Shown here one piece after another: positions 33,473 through 44,163 of a stretch of 64,000 nucleotides of DNA. The stretch comes from Gaiellasilicea sp963850995. GTDB taxonomy: Bacteria > Actinomycetota > Thermoleophilia > Gaiellales > Gaiellaceae. Each line of letters opens with the position of its first letter. Within the stretch, counting starts at the first letter, position 1. Position numbers and translations under genes: made by a program. The stretch covers positions 372,001-436,000 of the forward strand of contig CAWKNQ010000004.1 in the NCBI GenBank assembly GCA_963850995.1, given 5' to 3'. The notes beneath the pieces were generated by a model. The model saw only the letters and a list, made by a program, of their open reading frames with translations, searched no databases and had not been told where the DNA came from.

Positions 33473-34273
33473 CTATTCGCGGCCCGCCAGCGCGTGGATG
33501 GCTGCGAGACACTCGCGAAGGCCGTCACGCCAGTCCGGCAGCTGCGGCGCGCCCTTCTCGCTCCGGAGCACCGAGAACGCGGGCCGCGGCGCGGGACGCC
33601 CGAGCTCCGCGGTCGAGATCCGGCGCACGCTGCAGTCGAGCCCGGCCTCGGCGAAGATCGCCTCTGCGAAGTCCGCCCACGTGCAGTCGCCCGCCGCGCT
33701 GATGTGATACGCCCCGTAGGGCAGGGGCAGCACGTCCCGGGTTGCCGCGGCCAGGTGGCCGACGTACGTCGGCGAACCGCGCTGGTCGTCGACGACCGCG
33801 ACCTCGTCGCGCTCGGCGCCCAGCCGGAGCATCGTCCGGACGAAGTTGTGGCCGGTCGGCCCGAAGAGCCAGGACGAGCGGACGATCCAGGCCTGCTCGC
33901 CGGCCGCCGCCTCCCCGTGCAGCTTCGACCGCCCGTACGCCGATTGCGGGCTCGGGCCGTCCGACTCGACGTACGGCTCCCGTTTCTCGCCGTCGAAGAC
34001 GTAGTCGGTCGAGTAGTAGACGATCGGCGCGCCCAGAGCGGCCACGTTCGCCGTTCCTCCGACGTTGACCGCGGCTGCACCCTGCGGATCGTCCTCGGCT
34101 CCGTCGACGTCCGTCCAGGCGGCCGCGTGCAGGACGACGTCGGGCGCCTCGAGAAGCGGCGGCGGCAGCGAGACGTCCCAGTCCGCCCGAGTCAGCGCGA
34201 CGACGCCGTCGGCCGCGAACTCGTGCGCGAGCGCTCGCCCGAGCTGGCCGCCGGCCCCGGTGACTAGATACAC
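33473..34273 (-). CDS. rfbD: dTDP-4-dehydrorhamnose reductase
   Basis: This is the last enzyme of dTDP-L-rhamnose synthesis, an NAD(P)H-dependent reductase. It has YLVTGAGGQLGRALAHEFAA, LHAAAWTDVDGAEDDPQGA, VYYSTDYVFDGEKREPYVES and AYGRSKLHGEAAA with the active-site Tyr and Lys, then VRSSWLFGPTGHNFV and WRDGLRECLA. The 266 residues are slightly short but complete. It starts with GTG and overlaps rfbC by 10 bases. Confidence 0.95.
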   Translation of the reverse strand: MYLVTGAGGQLGRALAHEFAADGVVALTRADWDVSLPPPLLEAPDVVLHAAAWTDVDGAEDDPQGAAAVNVGGTANVAALGAPIVYYSTDYVFDGEKREPYVESDGPSPQSAYGRSKLHGEAAAGEQAWIVRSSWLFGPTGHNFVRTMLRLGAERDEVAVVDDQRGSPTYVGHLAAATRDVLPLPYGAYHISAAGDCTWADFAEAIFAEAGLDCSVRRISTAELGRPAPRPAFSVLRSEKGAPQLPDWRDGLRECLAAIHALAGRE

Positions 34274-34731
34274 GCCGCCAGATCGCGCGGCGACAGGATC
34301 GGCGCGTCCGTGGACCAGAGGTGCTTCACGCGCGGGTCGGCCCAGCAAACGCCGTGCTCGTCCGGGGCGGACGGGTCGTACTCCTCGGTCACGTGGTAGA
34401 GGAAGAGGCAGTCCGTGAGGGCCTCGTAGCCATGGGCCTTCGTCCCGGGGATGTAGATCGCGACCGGGTTGTCGTCGCCGATGTCCTCGGTGAACGTCTC
34501 GCCGCTCTCGCGGTCGAGCACGACGACCCTCACCATTCCCCGCACGCAGGCGAAGAGATCGTCCTGGCCGCGCTCGTGGAAGTGGAGCCCGCGCACGACG
34601 CCCCGGCGCGAGAAGACGAGATTCGACTGACGCACGGGCTTCGGCAGCCGGCCCGCCCGCATCAGCTCCGTGAACCAGCCGCGCTCGTCCTCGAAGCGCT
34701 CGAGCGGGATCCGCAAGAGTCCTTCGATCAC
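34264..34731 (-). CDS. rfbC: dTDP-4-dehydrorhamnose 3,5-epimerase-like protein
   Basis: A cupin-fold protein of 155 residues, about 30 shorter than classical RfbC. Family marks are RFEDERGWFTELMRAG, QSNLVFSRRGVVRGLHFHER (the His of GLHFH is catalytic) and VRVVVLDRESGETF. The segment AIYIPGTKAHGYEALTDCLF, the C-terminal YHVTEEYDP and PRVKHLWSTDAPILSPRD are also typical. The usual GLHFQxPP loop is changed to HFHERGQDD, a common variant in actinobacteria. The operon position between rfbA and rfbD supports the role. It starts with GTG in the rfbA stop codon. Confidence 0.9.
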   Translation of the reverse strand: MIEGLLRIPLERFEDERGWFTELMRAGRLPKPVRQSNLVFSRRGVVRGLHFHERGQDDLFACVRGMVRVVVLDRESGETFTEDIGDDNPVAIYIPGTKAHGYEALTDCLFLYHVTEEYDPSAPDEHGVCWADPRVKHLWSTDAPILSPRDLAACI

Positions 34732-35519
34732 GGCGCCGCGACCTTGTTCACGCCCGTACGGCCGATCAGGGCGCCGATCTCCGGCAGCGACTCCTGCGTG
34801 CCCGCGTCCTCCCACCAGCCGCTGACCCGGTGGCAGGCGAGGGTGCCGTTCTCGGCGTAGTGCCGGTTCACGTCCGTGATCTCGAGCTCGCCCCGCGACG
34901 AGGGCTCCAGGTGGCGGATCACGTCGAAGACGTCCGGCGAGTACGCGTACAGGCCCACGACGGCGTCGCTCGAGGGCGGGGACGGGTAGCGCAGGTCGAC
35001 GACACCCGCCTTCTCGACCACGTCCGTCACGCGACCGTCGTCGCCGTAGACGACGACCCCGAAGCGCTCCGGGTCGGGCACCTCCTTCACGAAGACGGCG
35101 GCGCCGTCGTCTCCCTCGACGAACGAGCGGACCGCGTCCGTCTCGGCGTACTCGAAGATGTTGTCGCCCAGGCAGACGATCAGGTCGTCGTCGCCGGCGA
35201 AGCTCTCGGCCATGCCGACGACCTGCGCGATCCCGCCCGCCTCGACCTGCACCTTGTAGGTCAGGTCCAGGTCGAACAGCGGCGTCGAGTTGCCGCGGTG
35301 GGCCATCCGGCCGTCCCCGAGCAGGTCGATCACCTGGCCCGCATGCCCCTGGCCGGTGACGATCAGCACCTCGCGCACGCCGCAGAGCTGGAGCAGCTGC
35401 AGCGGGTAGTAGATCATCGGCCAGCCGCCGACGGGCAGCAAGTGCTTGTTGACGACGCGCGTCAGCTCGCCGAGGCGCGTCGCCTCGCCTCCGGCTGCGA
35501 TCAAGCCCTTCGCCTTCAT
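34728..35519 (-). CDS. rfbA: Glucose-1-phosphate thymidylyltransferase
   Basis: This enzyme makes dTDP-glucose, the entry step for rhamnose. The 263 residues begin KAKGLIAAGGEATRLGELTR, continue VVNKHLLPVGGWPMIYYPLQ (nucleotide-binding and catalytic Lys), VCLGDNIFEYAETDAV, PERFGVVVYGDDGRV and end GWWEDAGTQESLPEIG. The signature GGxxTRL has Glu-Ala where most have Ser-Gly, still within the family. It is the first gene of the minus-strand rhamnose operon. Confidence 0.95.
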   Translation of the reverse strand: MKAKGLIAAGGEATRLGELTRVVNKHLLPVGGWPMIYYPLQLLQLCGVREVLIVTGQGHAGQVIDLLGDGRMAHRGNSTPLFDLDLTYKVQVEAGGIAQVVGMAESFAGDDDLIVCLGDNIFEYAETDAVRSFVEGDDGAAVFVKEVPDPERFGVVVYGDDGRVTDVVEKAGVVDLRYPSPPSSDAVVGLYAYSPDVFDVIRHLEPSSRGELEITDVNRHYAENGTLACHRVSGWWEDAGTQESLPEIGALIGRTGVNKVAAP

Positions 35520-35546
35520 GCAGGCGCCGATGCTACTTCGCTGCAG

Positions 35547-36780
35547 CTACTGCACGCGAAACGAGGCGCTGTAGGCCTTGTCGCGAGGCGAGTAGATCCG
35601 CACGCTCGCGCCCGGCGGGGCCGCCACCCTGGTGCTGAAGAAGCCGCGCCCGCCCGTCCGGCGGACGCCGCCGCTGAACCGCCAGGGGCCGCTCGTGCGC
35701 ACCTGGACACGGTAGGTCTGCACGCCGGAGCGGGGTCGCACCTGGCCCCAGAGGACGAGTCGGCCGCCGCTCCTGCCCGCCTGGGCGAGCGGCAGCGGGA
35801 ACGCGCGCGCTGCCACCTTCGGCCCGCCCGAGACATTGAAGAGGCCGCTCTGGAAGCGATCGATCTCGGGCTCGTCCTTGATGAGGTAGTGGATCAGCAT
35901 GTCCACGCGCGGCGTCGCGTGCGCGCGGCGGCCGGACTGGCCGATCAGCTCGGCCTGGCGCTGCTGCGAGACCCCGAAGGCTCCCGTCTGGTAGCCGTAC
36001 TCGGTCAGCCAGATCCGCTTCCTGCTCCCGAAGGCGCGACCGACCTCGGCGAGCAGCCGTTCGAGCGTGGCCATCGTGATCGTCGTGCAGTGGGCGCAGC
36101 CGCCCGAGAACGGCGTCTCGCGCGTGCTCGACGGGTAGGGATGGTGCGCGTACGCATCCAGGCGGGCGCCGGCGGCCTTCATGCCGCGGATGAAGGCGAC
36201 GGGTGAGACGCCGCCCGACGCGGCGCGCGGAGCCGTCACGCCGCCGGCGACCTTCGCCCTCGGGTTGACGGCGTGGATCGCCCGGTAGCCCGGGTTGAGG
36301 AGCTGCCGGACATAGGTGTCCGGAGTGGTCGGACGCAGCCAGCGCCGCTGGTTCGGCTCGTTCCAGATCAGCCACTGGTTCACCCACCGGTACCGCGCGG
36401 CGGCGGTGCGGGCGAAGCGGGCGAAGGACGTCGCGCCGGGTGCGAAGTTGGGCGTCCGGCCGGCGTTCGCCCAACGAGGCGAGCCGACGATCCCGACCAC
36501 AGCCGGAATCCGTCGCGCACGCAGGCCCTCGAGGACGAGATCGCTCTCCTCCCAGTCGGGCTTGCCTCGCACGCGCTCGATCCGGTCCCAGTGCAGGTTG
36601 AAGCGAACGAGGTCGACGCCGAATCGCTCCAGCCGGTCGAGCCGGTCGTCGAGCGTGCCGGGGCCGTGCGCGAGCCAGGAGTCGTCCTGGATCCCGAAAC
36701 GGACGCCGCTCGAGGCCTCCGCCGTGGGGGCGAGAGCAAGCAGCGCGCCCGCGAGCAGGACCGGCGGCGAGAAGACGCAT
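35547..36780 (-). CDS. Secreted clan GH-A glycoside hydrolase-like protein, frameshift at start
   Basis: A TIM-barrel enzyme with the acid/base Glu in WLIWNEPNQRRWLRPTTP and the nucleophile Glu in KRIWLTEYGYQTGAFGVS. In between are RFARTAAARYRWVNQ, VNPRAKVAGGVTAPR and DAYAHHPYPSSTRETP. About 75 C-terminal residues are a beta-sandwich-like domain (VLWGQVRPRSGVQTYRVQVR). The N-terminus has a signal sequence (LLAGALLALAPTAEA), but no ATG, GTG or TTG lies in that frame. The ATG at 36780 is out of frame by a probable indel a few bases later. It could trim an envelope or extracellular polysaccharide. The GH family number cannot be set by eye. Confidence 0.78.
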
Positions 36781-36833
36781 TGCGGCCCGGTATCCCGGCA
36801 GCTGGTTTCGACACGTCAAGGATCCTGCGGCGC

Positions 36834-39076
36834 TCAGCGGCCGGCCGGGCCGCGAGCGCCGGCGGCGGATGCCGCGTCGCGCGAGCGGCGAGGGCGGCGA
36901 CGCGGACCACGCGCGCGACGCCGGCCGGCAGCCACCAGTTCCAGCGGCCGAAGAGCTCCATCGCGCTCGGCACGAGCAGGGCGCGGACGATCGTGACGTC
37001 GATGAGGATCGCCACCGCGAGCCCGAAGCCGAACTGCTGCAGGCCGACGATCGAGCCGGCGACGAAGCCCATGAACGCGGCGACCATGATCAGCCCGGCC
37101 GCCGTCACGAGCCGGCCGGTCTCGCGAGCCCCTCCGCGACCGCCTCGCTCGTTGTCGTGCGCCGTCGTCCCACTCCTCGCGCATGCGGCGTGACGAGGAA
37201 CACCTCGTAGTCCATCGAGAGGCCGAAGAGCATCGCGAAGAGGAAGACCGGGATCCAGCCCTCGATCTGGTCGAAGGCGATCAGCCCGACCGACTCGCCC
37301 GCGCCCCACTTGAAGACGACGACGAGCAGCCCGTAGGCCGCGCCGATCGAGAGCAGGTTGAGGACGATCGCCTTCAGCGGCAGCGGCAGCGAGCGGAACG
37401 CGCGCACGAAGCAGGACGTAGGTGGCGAAGCACCGCGAGCACGAGCCACGGGAACGCAGCTGTAGGTGAGGTCGAGGAAGTCGACGCCGCCCGGCGGCCC
37501 GCCGCCGGCGTACACGCTCGACGCCGTCGCGGGAAGCCGGCGGCCGGGACGAGCTCGTCGCGCAGCCGGTCGACGAAGTCGTGCGCCTCCGGCTTGCCGT
37601 ACTCGCTGCGTGCCGACCGACCTCGACGTTGCAGGTAGCGGCCGCGTCGGGTCGACGTGCTGCGGCGCGCTCGGCTCGAAGCGCACCGCGCGCGACCTCC
37701 GGGTCGGCCTCGAGCGCCGCGCGTCGAGCCGCCCGATCGCCGCCTCGCACGCTCGGCGTCGCGCGGCGCCGCCGGCGCGGCCGGTGTCGACGACGATCGT
37801 CCGACGGCGCGAGCGCGCCCGCGCCGACCGCCGCCGTCGAGGACGTTCGAGCCCCTGCACCGCCTCGAGGTCCTGCGGGATGCCCTCGTTCGAGCCCGGG
37901 CCCGAGCTGCGAGCGCGAGCACCGGCAGCGCGAGCAGCGAGCAGGAGCGCCGACGTCGCCGACCGCGAACGAGCGACGGGCCGGCGCATGATCGGCGCGC
38001 GAGCCGCGGCCCAGAAGCCCCGCTCGTGGTCCGACGCGCCGCTCGAGCGACCCGCTTCGGCAGCAGGCGCACGCGGTCGAGCGGCGTCGCCGAGCAGCGA
38101 GAGCAGCACCGGCAGCAGCGTCACGGCGCGCCAGCGACCGAGACGAGCGGGATGAGCGAGCCCGCCGACGCCGAAGCCGCGCATGAACGGCAGCGGCATG
38201 AAGAGCAGCAGCGCGAGCCCGATCGCGACGGCCGTGCCGCTGAAGACGACGGCGCGGCCGGCCGTCGTCCATCGTGCGGACGATCGCGTCGTCCTTCGTC
38301 GCCGCTCTTGCGCGATCTCCTCGCGGAAGCGGTAGACGATCGAGCAGCGAGTAGTCGATCGCGATGCCGAGCCCGATCAGCATGACGAGGTTCGTGCAGG
38401 TAGGTCGTCAGCTCCATGAAGTTCGCGAAGATCCAGACGATCCCGAGCGTCGCCGGGATCGTCGAACGCGCGCGAAGCATGAACGGGAGCAGGAACGCGA
38501 GCGTCCCGAAGACGAAGACGAGGAGCAGCGAGCGCGATCGGGAGCGCGATGAAGAGCTCGCCGACCTTGCAGGTCGTCGCGCGAAGACCGGGTCGAGGTC
38601 GTGCTCGATCGCCGCCTGCCCGGTGAGCGTAGACCTCGGCGCCCGGGATCGTGCCGACCGCCGTCGCGCATCGTCGTCGGTGTAGCCCTTCGCGTCGGCG
38701 GGCTCGAGGTCGGAGACGATCGTCGCCGCGACGACGTCGTCGGACGACCGGCGCGACCGCCGGCGACGCGTGCTCGTCGGCAGCTCGCCGCGGCGCGCGC
38801 TCGGCGGCCGCGCGCACCTCGCGGCACGAGCTCCTGCGCGCGGCCCGGTCGGCCCGCGACGACGACGCGTGAACGAGCCCGTCGAGCTGCTGGCCGAAGT
38901 GCTCCTCGAGGATCGCCTCGGCGCGCTCGCGTGTCGGTGCCCGGGCAGGGTGAAGCGGTTCGTGAGCAGGTCGGAGAGCCCGGACGACGCGCCAGCCGAC
39001 ACGACGAGGACGACGAGCCAGGCCGCCGAGCACGACGCCAGCGATGGCGCAGCACGAAGCGCGTCCAGCGCTCCAT
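36834..39076 (-). CDS. MMPL-family (RND-type) transporter, many frameshifts
   Basis: The start is MERWTRFVLRHRW, then pieces in all three frames assemble into one MMPL protein of about 750 residues: LSDLLTNRFTLPG, LDPVFARDLQ-like, GTLAFLLPFMLARSTIPAT, IGLGIAIDYSLL, MPLPFMRGFGVGGL, then LIAFDQIEGWIPVFLFAMLF and GLSMDYEVFLVTRMREEW. The C-terminal part is VGLQQFGFGLAVAILIDVTI and LVPSAMELFGRWNWWLP. The D-Y pair of each GxxxDY motif carries protons in this family. Substrates are often lipids or siderophores; none can be fixed here. More than ten indels must be assumed, so this is a gene in a poorly resolved stretch rather than a convincing pseudogene. Confidence 0.75.
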
Positions 39077-39256
39077 CGAGCGCCTCCTCGGCGCGGCCTA
39101 GCCGGCAGGCCGCGCGCGCCGCTTCGCGCCGCTTGCACGCGCGGCGCGTACGCCGCGACGGCGGCGATCCAGACGTAGACGCCGAAGGCGAGCGCAGCCG
39201 CGAGAGCTTCAGGATCCGACCGACCGGCGTCACGACGCGAGTCGTACTCAGCGCGG

Positions 39257-39262
39257 TACGCT
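39257..39262 (+). promoter_or_regulatory. Candidate leaderless -10 box (TACGCT) for the hsp20-lon unit
   Basis: TACGCT ends 7 bases before the ATG of the Hsp20 gene. No HspR-type inverted repeat was recognised in the same region, and the local sequence quality is low. Confidence 0.35.
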
Positions 39263-39269
39263 CGGCCGG

Positions 39270-39716
39270 ATGCGCGCCGGCGCGACATCGACCGGCTGCA
39301 GGAGGAGATCGAGGAGCTCTTCGCCGACCTCTGGCAGGTGCCCCGGTTCGCGGCCTGCGGCACGGCTTCCGGCCCGCGGTCGACTGCTTCCTCACCGACG
39401 AGCCGCACCAGCTGAACGTCGTCGTCGAGCTCGCCGGAGTCGACCCGGACTCGATCGAGATCGGCGTCGCCGAGCGCGCGCTCGACGATCGCCGGCGAGC
39501 GGCCGCGGCCGCGCGTGGGCGGGCAGCGTCTACCAGCAGATGGAGATCGAGTACGGCCGCTTCGAGCGCCGCATCCCGCTCGCCGACGAGGTCGACGCCG
39601 ACGCGGCGACGCGCGACTACGAGCGCGGGGATACTGACGATCACGCTGCCGATCGCCAAGCGGCGCGCCGCGGCGCGCGCGCGGTCGCGATCGTCGGTGC
39701 AGCAGGCGTCGGATGA
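39270..39716 (+). CDS. Small heat-shock protein (Hsp20/alpha-crystallin), frameshifted
   Basis: Pieces in two or three frames make one Hsp20 of about 145 residues: DIDRLQEEIEELFADLWQVP, FRPAVDCFLTDEPHQLNVVV, ELAGVDPDSIEIGVAERAL, then YQQMEIEYGRFERRIPLADE and, at the end, GILTITLPIAK. The last segment is the I-x-I/L-like tail that joins neighbouring subunits. Several one-base changes are needed between bases 39330 and 39640. The predicted stop overlaps the Lon start (ATGA), giving an hsp20-lon operon for protein quality control. Confidence 0.8.
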   Translation: MRAGATSTGCRRRSRSSSPTSGRCPGSRPAARLPARGRLLPHRRAAPAERRRRARRSRPGLDRDRRRRARARRSPASGRGRAWAGSVYQQMEIEYGRFERRIPLADEVDADAATRDYERGDTDDHAADRQAARRGARAVAIVGAAGVG

Positions 39717-42139
39717 GCGACTCGAGCCGAGCCGCCGACGACGCGCCGAGACGCTCGCGCTGCCGGTCCTGCCGCTGAAGGAGACGGTCGTCTTCCCGGA
39801 GTCGATGACGCCGCTCGCGGTCGGCCAGGAGCGCTCGGTGAAGCTGATCGACGACGTCGTCGCCGGGCGAGCGGATGCTCGCGCTCGTGACCGTCCGGAA
39901 CCCCGATGCCGACCCGCCGGGCTGGGACGACCTCTACGAGGTCGGCACGGTCGCGGTCGTCCACAAGATGATCAAGGTGCCCGACGGGACGCTGCGGATC
40001 CTCGTCCAGGGCCTCGAGCGCGTCCGGCTCGTCGAGCCGGTGCAGGACGAGCCGTACCTCGTCGGCGAGCTCGAGGAGCTCCCGGACGTCGTCGCCGAGT
40101 CGCCCGAGGTCGAGGCGCTGACCCGCGAACGTCCAGGACCAGTTCGCGCCGGATCATCGGCGCTCGACGCCGTACCTGCCCGAGGAGCTGCAGCTCGCCG
40201 CCGCGAACGTCGACGACCCGAGCGCGCTCTGCCACCTGGTCGCGTCGACCCTGCGCCTCCCGACCGAGGAGCGGCAGGAGCTCCTCGAGGCGGTCGACGT
40301 CGAGGAGCGCCTGCGCGCCGTCTCGGTGATCCTGACCCGCGAGCTGGAGATGTCGGAGCTCGGCTCGAAGATCCAGTCGCAGGTCGCAGTCGAGATCGAG
40401 AAGGGCCAGCGCGAGTTCTTCCTCCGCCAGCAGCTGAAGGCGATCCAGGAGGAGCTCGGCGAGGGCGACGAGCAGCAGGCCGAGGTCGAACGAGCTGCGC
40501 GCGCGGATCGAGCGAGAGCGAGCTGCCCGAGGACGCGCGCAAGGCCGCGACCGCGAGCTCGCGCGGCTCGAGCGGCTGCCGCCGGCCGCCGCCGAGTACG
40601 GCGTCATCCGCACCTACCTCGACTGGATCCTCTCGCTGCCGTGGGCCGAGCACGACCGAGGACAACCTCGACCTCGACGCACGCGCGCGCAGATCCTCGA
40701 CGAGGACCACTTCGACCTCGAGAAGGTGAAGGAGCGGATCGTCGAGCACCTCGCCGTCTCGAAGCTGAAGAACGACCTGCCGGGCCCGATCCTCTGCTTC
40801 GTCGGGCCGCCGGGCGTCGGCAAGACGTCGCTCGGGCAGTCGATCGCGCGGGCGCTCGGCCGCAAGTTCGTCCGCATCTCGGTCGGCGGCGTGCGCGACG
40901 AGTCCGAGATCCGCGGCCACCGGCGCACGTACATCGGCGCGATGCCCGGGACGATCATCCGCGCGCTCCGCGACGCCGAGTCGCGAACCCCGTCTTCCTG
41001 ATCGACGAGATCGACAAGATGGGCGCCGACTTTCGCGGCGACCCGGCCTGCGCGATGCTCGAGGTGCTCGACCCGGAGCAGAACCGACCTTCCGCGACCA
41101 CTACCTCGACCTGCCGTTCGACCTCTCGCAGGTGCTCTTCATCTGCACCGCGAACACAGCTCGACACGATCCCGGCGCCGCTGCTCGACCGCATGGACGT
41201 GATCCAGCTCTCCGGCTACACCGAGGACGAGAAGCTCGGGATCGCGAAGCGCTACCTCGTGCCGAAGCAGCTCGAGGCGCACGGCCTCGACGCGCCAGCA
41301 GCTCGACGCTCACCGGACGACGCGCTGCGCGCTCGTGATCCGCGAGTACACGCGCGAGGCCGGCGTGCGCAACCTCGAGCGGCGGATCGCCGCGCTCTGC
41401 CGCAAGGCGGCGACGCAGGTCGCCGAGGGCAAGACGGAGAAGCGTCGAGCGTCGACGAGCGCGCGCGTCCGCGAGTGGCTCGGCCCGCGCCGCTTCTCCG
41501 GCGAGGTCGCGCAAGCGCACGGCCGAGCCGGGCGTCGCGACCGGGCTCGCCGTACACCGCGGTCGGCGGCGACGTCCTCTTCATCGAGGCGACCGCCTAT
41601 CCCGGGCAAGGGCGGCTGACGGTCACCGGCCAGCTCGGCGAGGTGATGCAGGAGTCGCGCCCAGGCGGCGCTCTCCTGGGTGCGCTCGCACGCGGACGAG
41701 CTCGGCATCGACCCGGACGTGGTTCGCGGAGCACGACGTCCACATCCACGTCCCGGCGGGCGCGGTGCCGAAGGACGGCCCGTCGGCCGGCGATGACGAT
41801 GGCGACGGCGCTCGCCTCGCTCGTCGACGGGCCGCCCGGTCGCGGACGACGTCGGCGATGACCGGCGAGATCACGCTCACCGGCCAGGTGCTGCCGATCG
41901 GCGGCGTCCGGGAGAAGGTGCTCGCAGCGCAGCGCGCCGGGCTGAAGCGCGTGATCCTCCCGCTCGAGAACGAGCCCGACCTGGAGGACCTGCCCGCCGA
42001 GACGCGCGAGGAGCTCGAGTTCGTCCTCGCCGACCACGATCGAGGACGTCTTCGAGGACGCGTTCGACGGCGCGGCGCCCGTCCGCGCGCCGCCCGGCGC
42101 GCCGCCGCCGACCGCCAGGCCGCCGCGCCGCGCCAGTAG
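39713..42139 (+). CDS. lon: ATP-dependent protease Lon, many frameshifts
   Basis: The pieces add up to about 805 residues, the normal Lon length. The N-terminal domain has LPVLPLKETVVFPESMTPLA and VHKMIKVPDGTLRILVQG. The AAA domain has ILCFVGPPGVGKTSLGQSIA, VRISVGGVRDESEIRGHRRT, YIGAMPGTIIRALRDAESR and VFLIDEIDKMGADFRGDPA. In the protease domain PKDGPSAG carries the catalytic Ser, and GEITLTGQVLPIGGVREKVL carries the Lys. At least ten indels break the frame, for example an extra G in EVNELR near 40488 and in EHTEDN near 40654. The perfectly kept motifs on both sides show that these are not decay. Confidence 0.9.
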
Positions 42140-42208
42140 CTCTGTTTCGGGATCGCGGTGGGGCAACGATTAGTTGGACGACCACGAGACGACGAAAGGA
42201 CGAGCGCG

Positions 42209-42694
42209 ATGGTCAAGACGAAGGACAAGCTCTACGAGACGGCCGACACGATGCGGCCGTACGTCGACCGGGCGATGCACGACGAGGAGCTCCACAACAA
42301 CCTGAAGGAGGCGTTCGGCGCCGCCCGGCAGGTCTACGGCGAGCTGCTCGGGAACCGCGAATCTCAGCGCGACCGCGATGCGGGCCGCAACCGACAAGGA
42401 CATCCAGGAGAACCTGCGGAAGGCTGTCGACGAGCTCCGCAACGCCGCGGACCGCGTCCAGGGCAAGGAGGACCACAGCACGCGCAACACGATGCTGCTG
42501 CTCACGGGGATCGCGCTCGGGATCCTCTTCAACCCGATGACCGGGCCCGCAGACGCGTCAGTGGCTGATGGACAAGATCACGGGCGAGAGCTCGGACGAC
42601 TACTCGTACACGCCGCCGCCGGCGCCGACGACGCGGCTCGAGCGCGGCGCAGAGCTCGGCCGCCGCGTCGACGAGCCGTCATCGAGGGCGACCT
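42209..42694 (+). CDS. YtxH-like membrane protein, frameshifted
   Basis: Pieces joined across two indels (near 42362 and 42550) give about 160 residues: MVKTKDKLYETADTMRPYVD, LKEAFGAARQVYGELLGN, a helical part DKDIQENLRKAVDELRNAAD, one membrane helix MLLLTGIALGILFNPMTG and the tail DKITGESSDDYSYTPPPAP. The arrangement of a charged helix followed by a short membrane helix with GILFNP is typical of YtxH-like stress proteins. Position right after lon suggests a stress role, but no function is established. Start ATG with GAAAGGA 10 bases upstream. Confidence 0.65.
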
Positions 42695-42700
42695 AGCGAC

Positions 42701-44163
42701 TCCTAGCCGGCGCCGATCAGAGGCGCCGTCGCCCTCGGCCGAGACCGGGGCGACGAGCGCCCGCTCGAGCGAGCCCGGGCTCGAGACCGCTGGCGCTCGA
42801 GATGTCGGTCGACCGCAGCAGGACGGCGGCCGGCTTCGGCGCGTCGCGCTCAGCGGCACGGGCGGCGCCCAGCCGCGCCCGGCCGCGAAGCGAGACGTCG
42901 TCGAGCCGCCGCCACGCGCTCAGATACGGGAACGGCGTTCACGACGCCGTCGTAGCCCATCGGCAGCAGGCCGACCGGATGGATCTCGAAGTGGAGGTGG
43001 TACGGCGTCGACTGCGCGTCGCCGGTGTTGCCGACGAAGCCGAGCACGTCCCCGGCGCGCACCTCGCTCCCGTTGACGGCGAGCGGCGAGAAGGCGGAGA
43101 GGTGGGCGTAGTAGAACTGGTTGCCCTGGCGGTCGCGTAGCCAGAGCCGGTAGCCGCCGACGCTCGTTCCAGCCGACCGAGAAGACCGTGCCGTCGGCGA
43201 CCGCGAGCAGCGGCGCGCCGAGCGGGGCGAAGATGTCCTCGCCGTGGTGCCAGCCGACGCCGGCGCGCGGGGGCGCCGAAGGTGTCGCCGAACGACGACG
43301 GGCCGTAGACCGGGAAGACGTAGCCGGCCGGCGAGAGCGGCGCCGAGATGTCGGTCGGCGGCGGTCGATAGATCGGGCCCGGGCGTTCAGGCTCCGGCTC
43401 GGGGGGCTTGGGCAGAGGCTTCGGCTTCGCCGGGCGCTTCTCCTTCGGCGGCGGCGCCACGGGTTTCTCGGTCGTCGTCGTGGCGGCTGCGGCGGCGGCG
43501 GCGGGGCGACCGAGGTCGACGTCGCCGCTTCCGCGCGGCCGACGAAGATCTCCGTCCCGGCGGGCAGGCCGCCGTGGTCTGCCGTGAGCACGACGTGCAG
43601 CCCCGTGACGGTGGCCCGCGCATGCTGGGTGCCGTCGACGACCGGTGCCTCCGCACCTGCTCGAGCGTGACTGCGTAACCCCAGTCCCCGAGCGGGAAGC
43701 GCGCGTTCGGGCCTGCGGAGACCGGCGTGCCGAGCACGACCAGATTGGCCACCTGCGAGCCGTTGACGTCGGCGCCGTCGGTCGTCGCATTGGCGCGGGC
43801 GGCGACGCCGTCGGCGGTGATCTCGCCGTTCAAGAACGAGATCCCCGACGCGTCCGCGACCGCATGCGAGCCAACGGTCCCGGTCGCGTCCGTGGCGGCG
43901 CTCGAGGACAGCGCCCCGGTTCGCGCCGCGGTCCCGTCGGCGGGATACGCAAAGCCGCCGGCTGCTCCGGTCGGGCCGCCGCCCAGGACTCCGGACACGG
44001 CCGCGGACGCCCCGGACTGGCCGGGCACGAGCACGGCGATGCCGTACGCGCCGGCCGCGACGACGGACGACTGTGCGTGCGTGCGGCTGCTCGCGCCGAG
44101 CGCGGCGACGACGCCCGCGAGCAGGAGGAATGGGAGAAGCCTGCGTTGCACTGGGCGACTCAT
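42701..44163 (-). CDS. Secreted M23 (LytM-type) peptidase, frameshifted
   Basis: The signal peptide is MSRPVQRRLLPFLLLAGVVA; the mature N-terminal part is rich in Gly, Ala, Ser and Thr. A Pro/Lys/Glu-rich linker (EKRPAKPKPLPKPPEPEPER) spans about 40 residues. The M23 domain then has VGWHHGEDIFAPLGAPLLAV with the zinc His and Asp, AVADGTVFSVGWNE, RDRQGNQFYYAHLSAF-like and PYHLHFEIHPVGLLPMGY with the HxH motif. These enzymes cut peptidoglycan cross-links or act as activators. At least four indels are needed. The start overlaps the preceding gene (TAATG). The stop is placed at 42701 after frame correction and is uncertain. Confidence 0.78.

Noticed and set aside
39077..39269. Possible small membrane protein on the minus strand (LAFGVYVWIAAVAAYA)
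   Set aside because: The hydrophobic segment is suggestive, but the frame is broken, there is no clear start, and it is in the error-rich patch.
42140..42208. Possible earlier start of the YtxH-like gene at 42158
   Set aside because: The added residues have no family similarity, and GAAAGGA stands before the later ATG.
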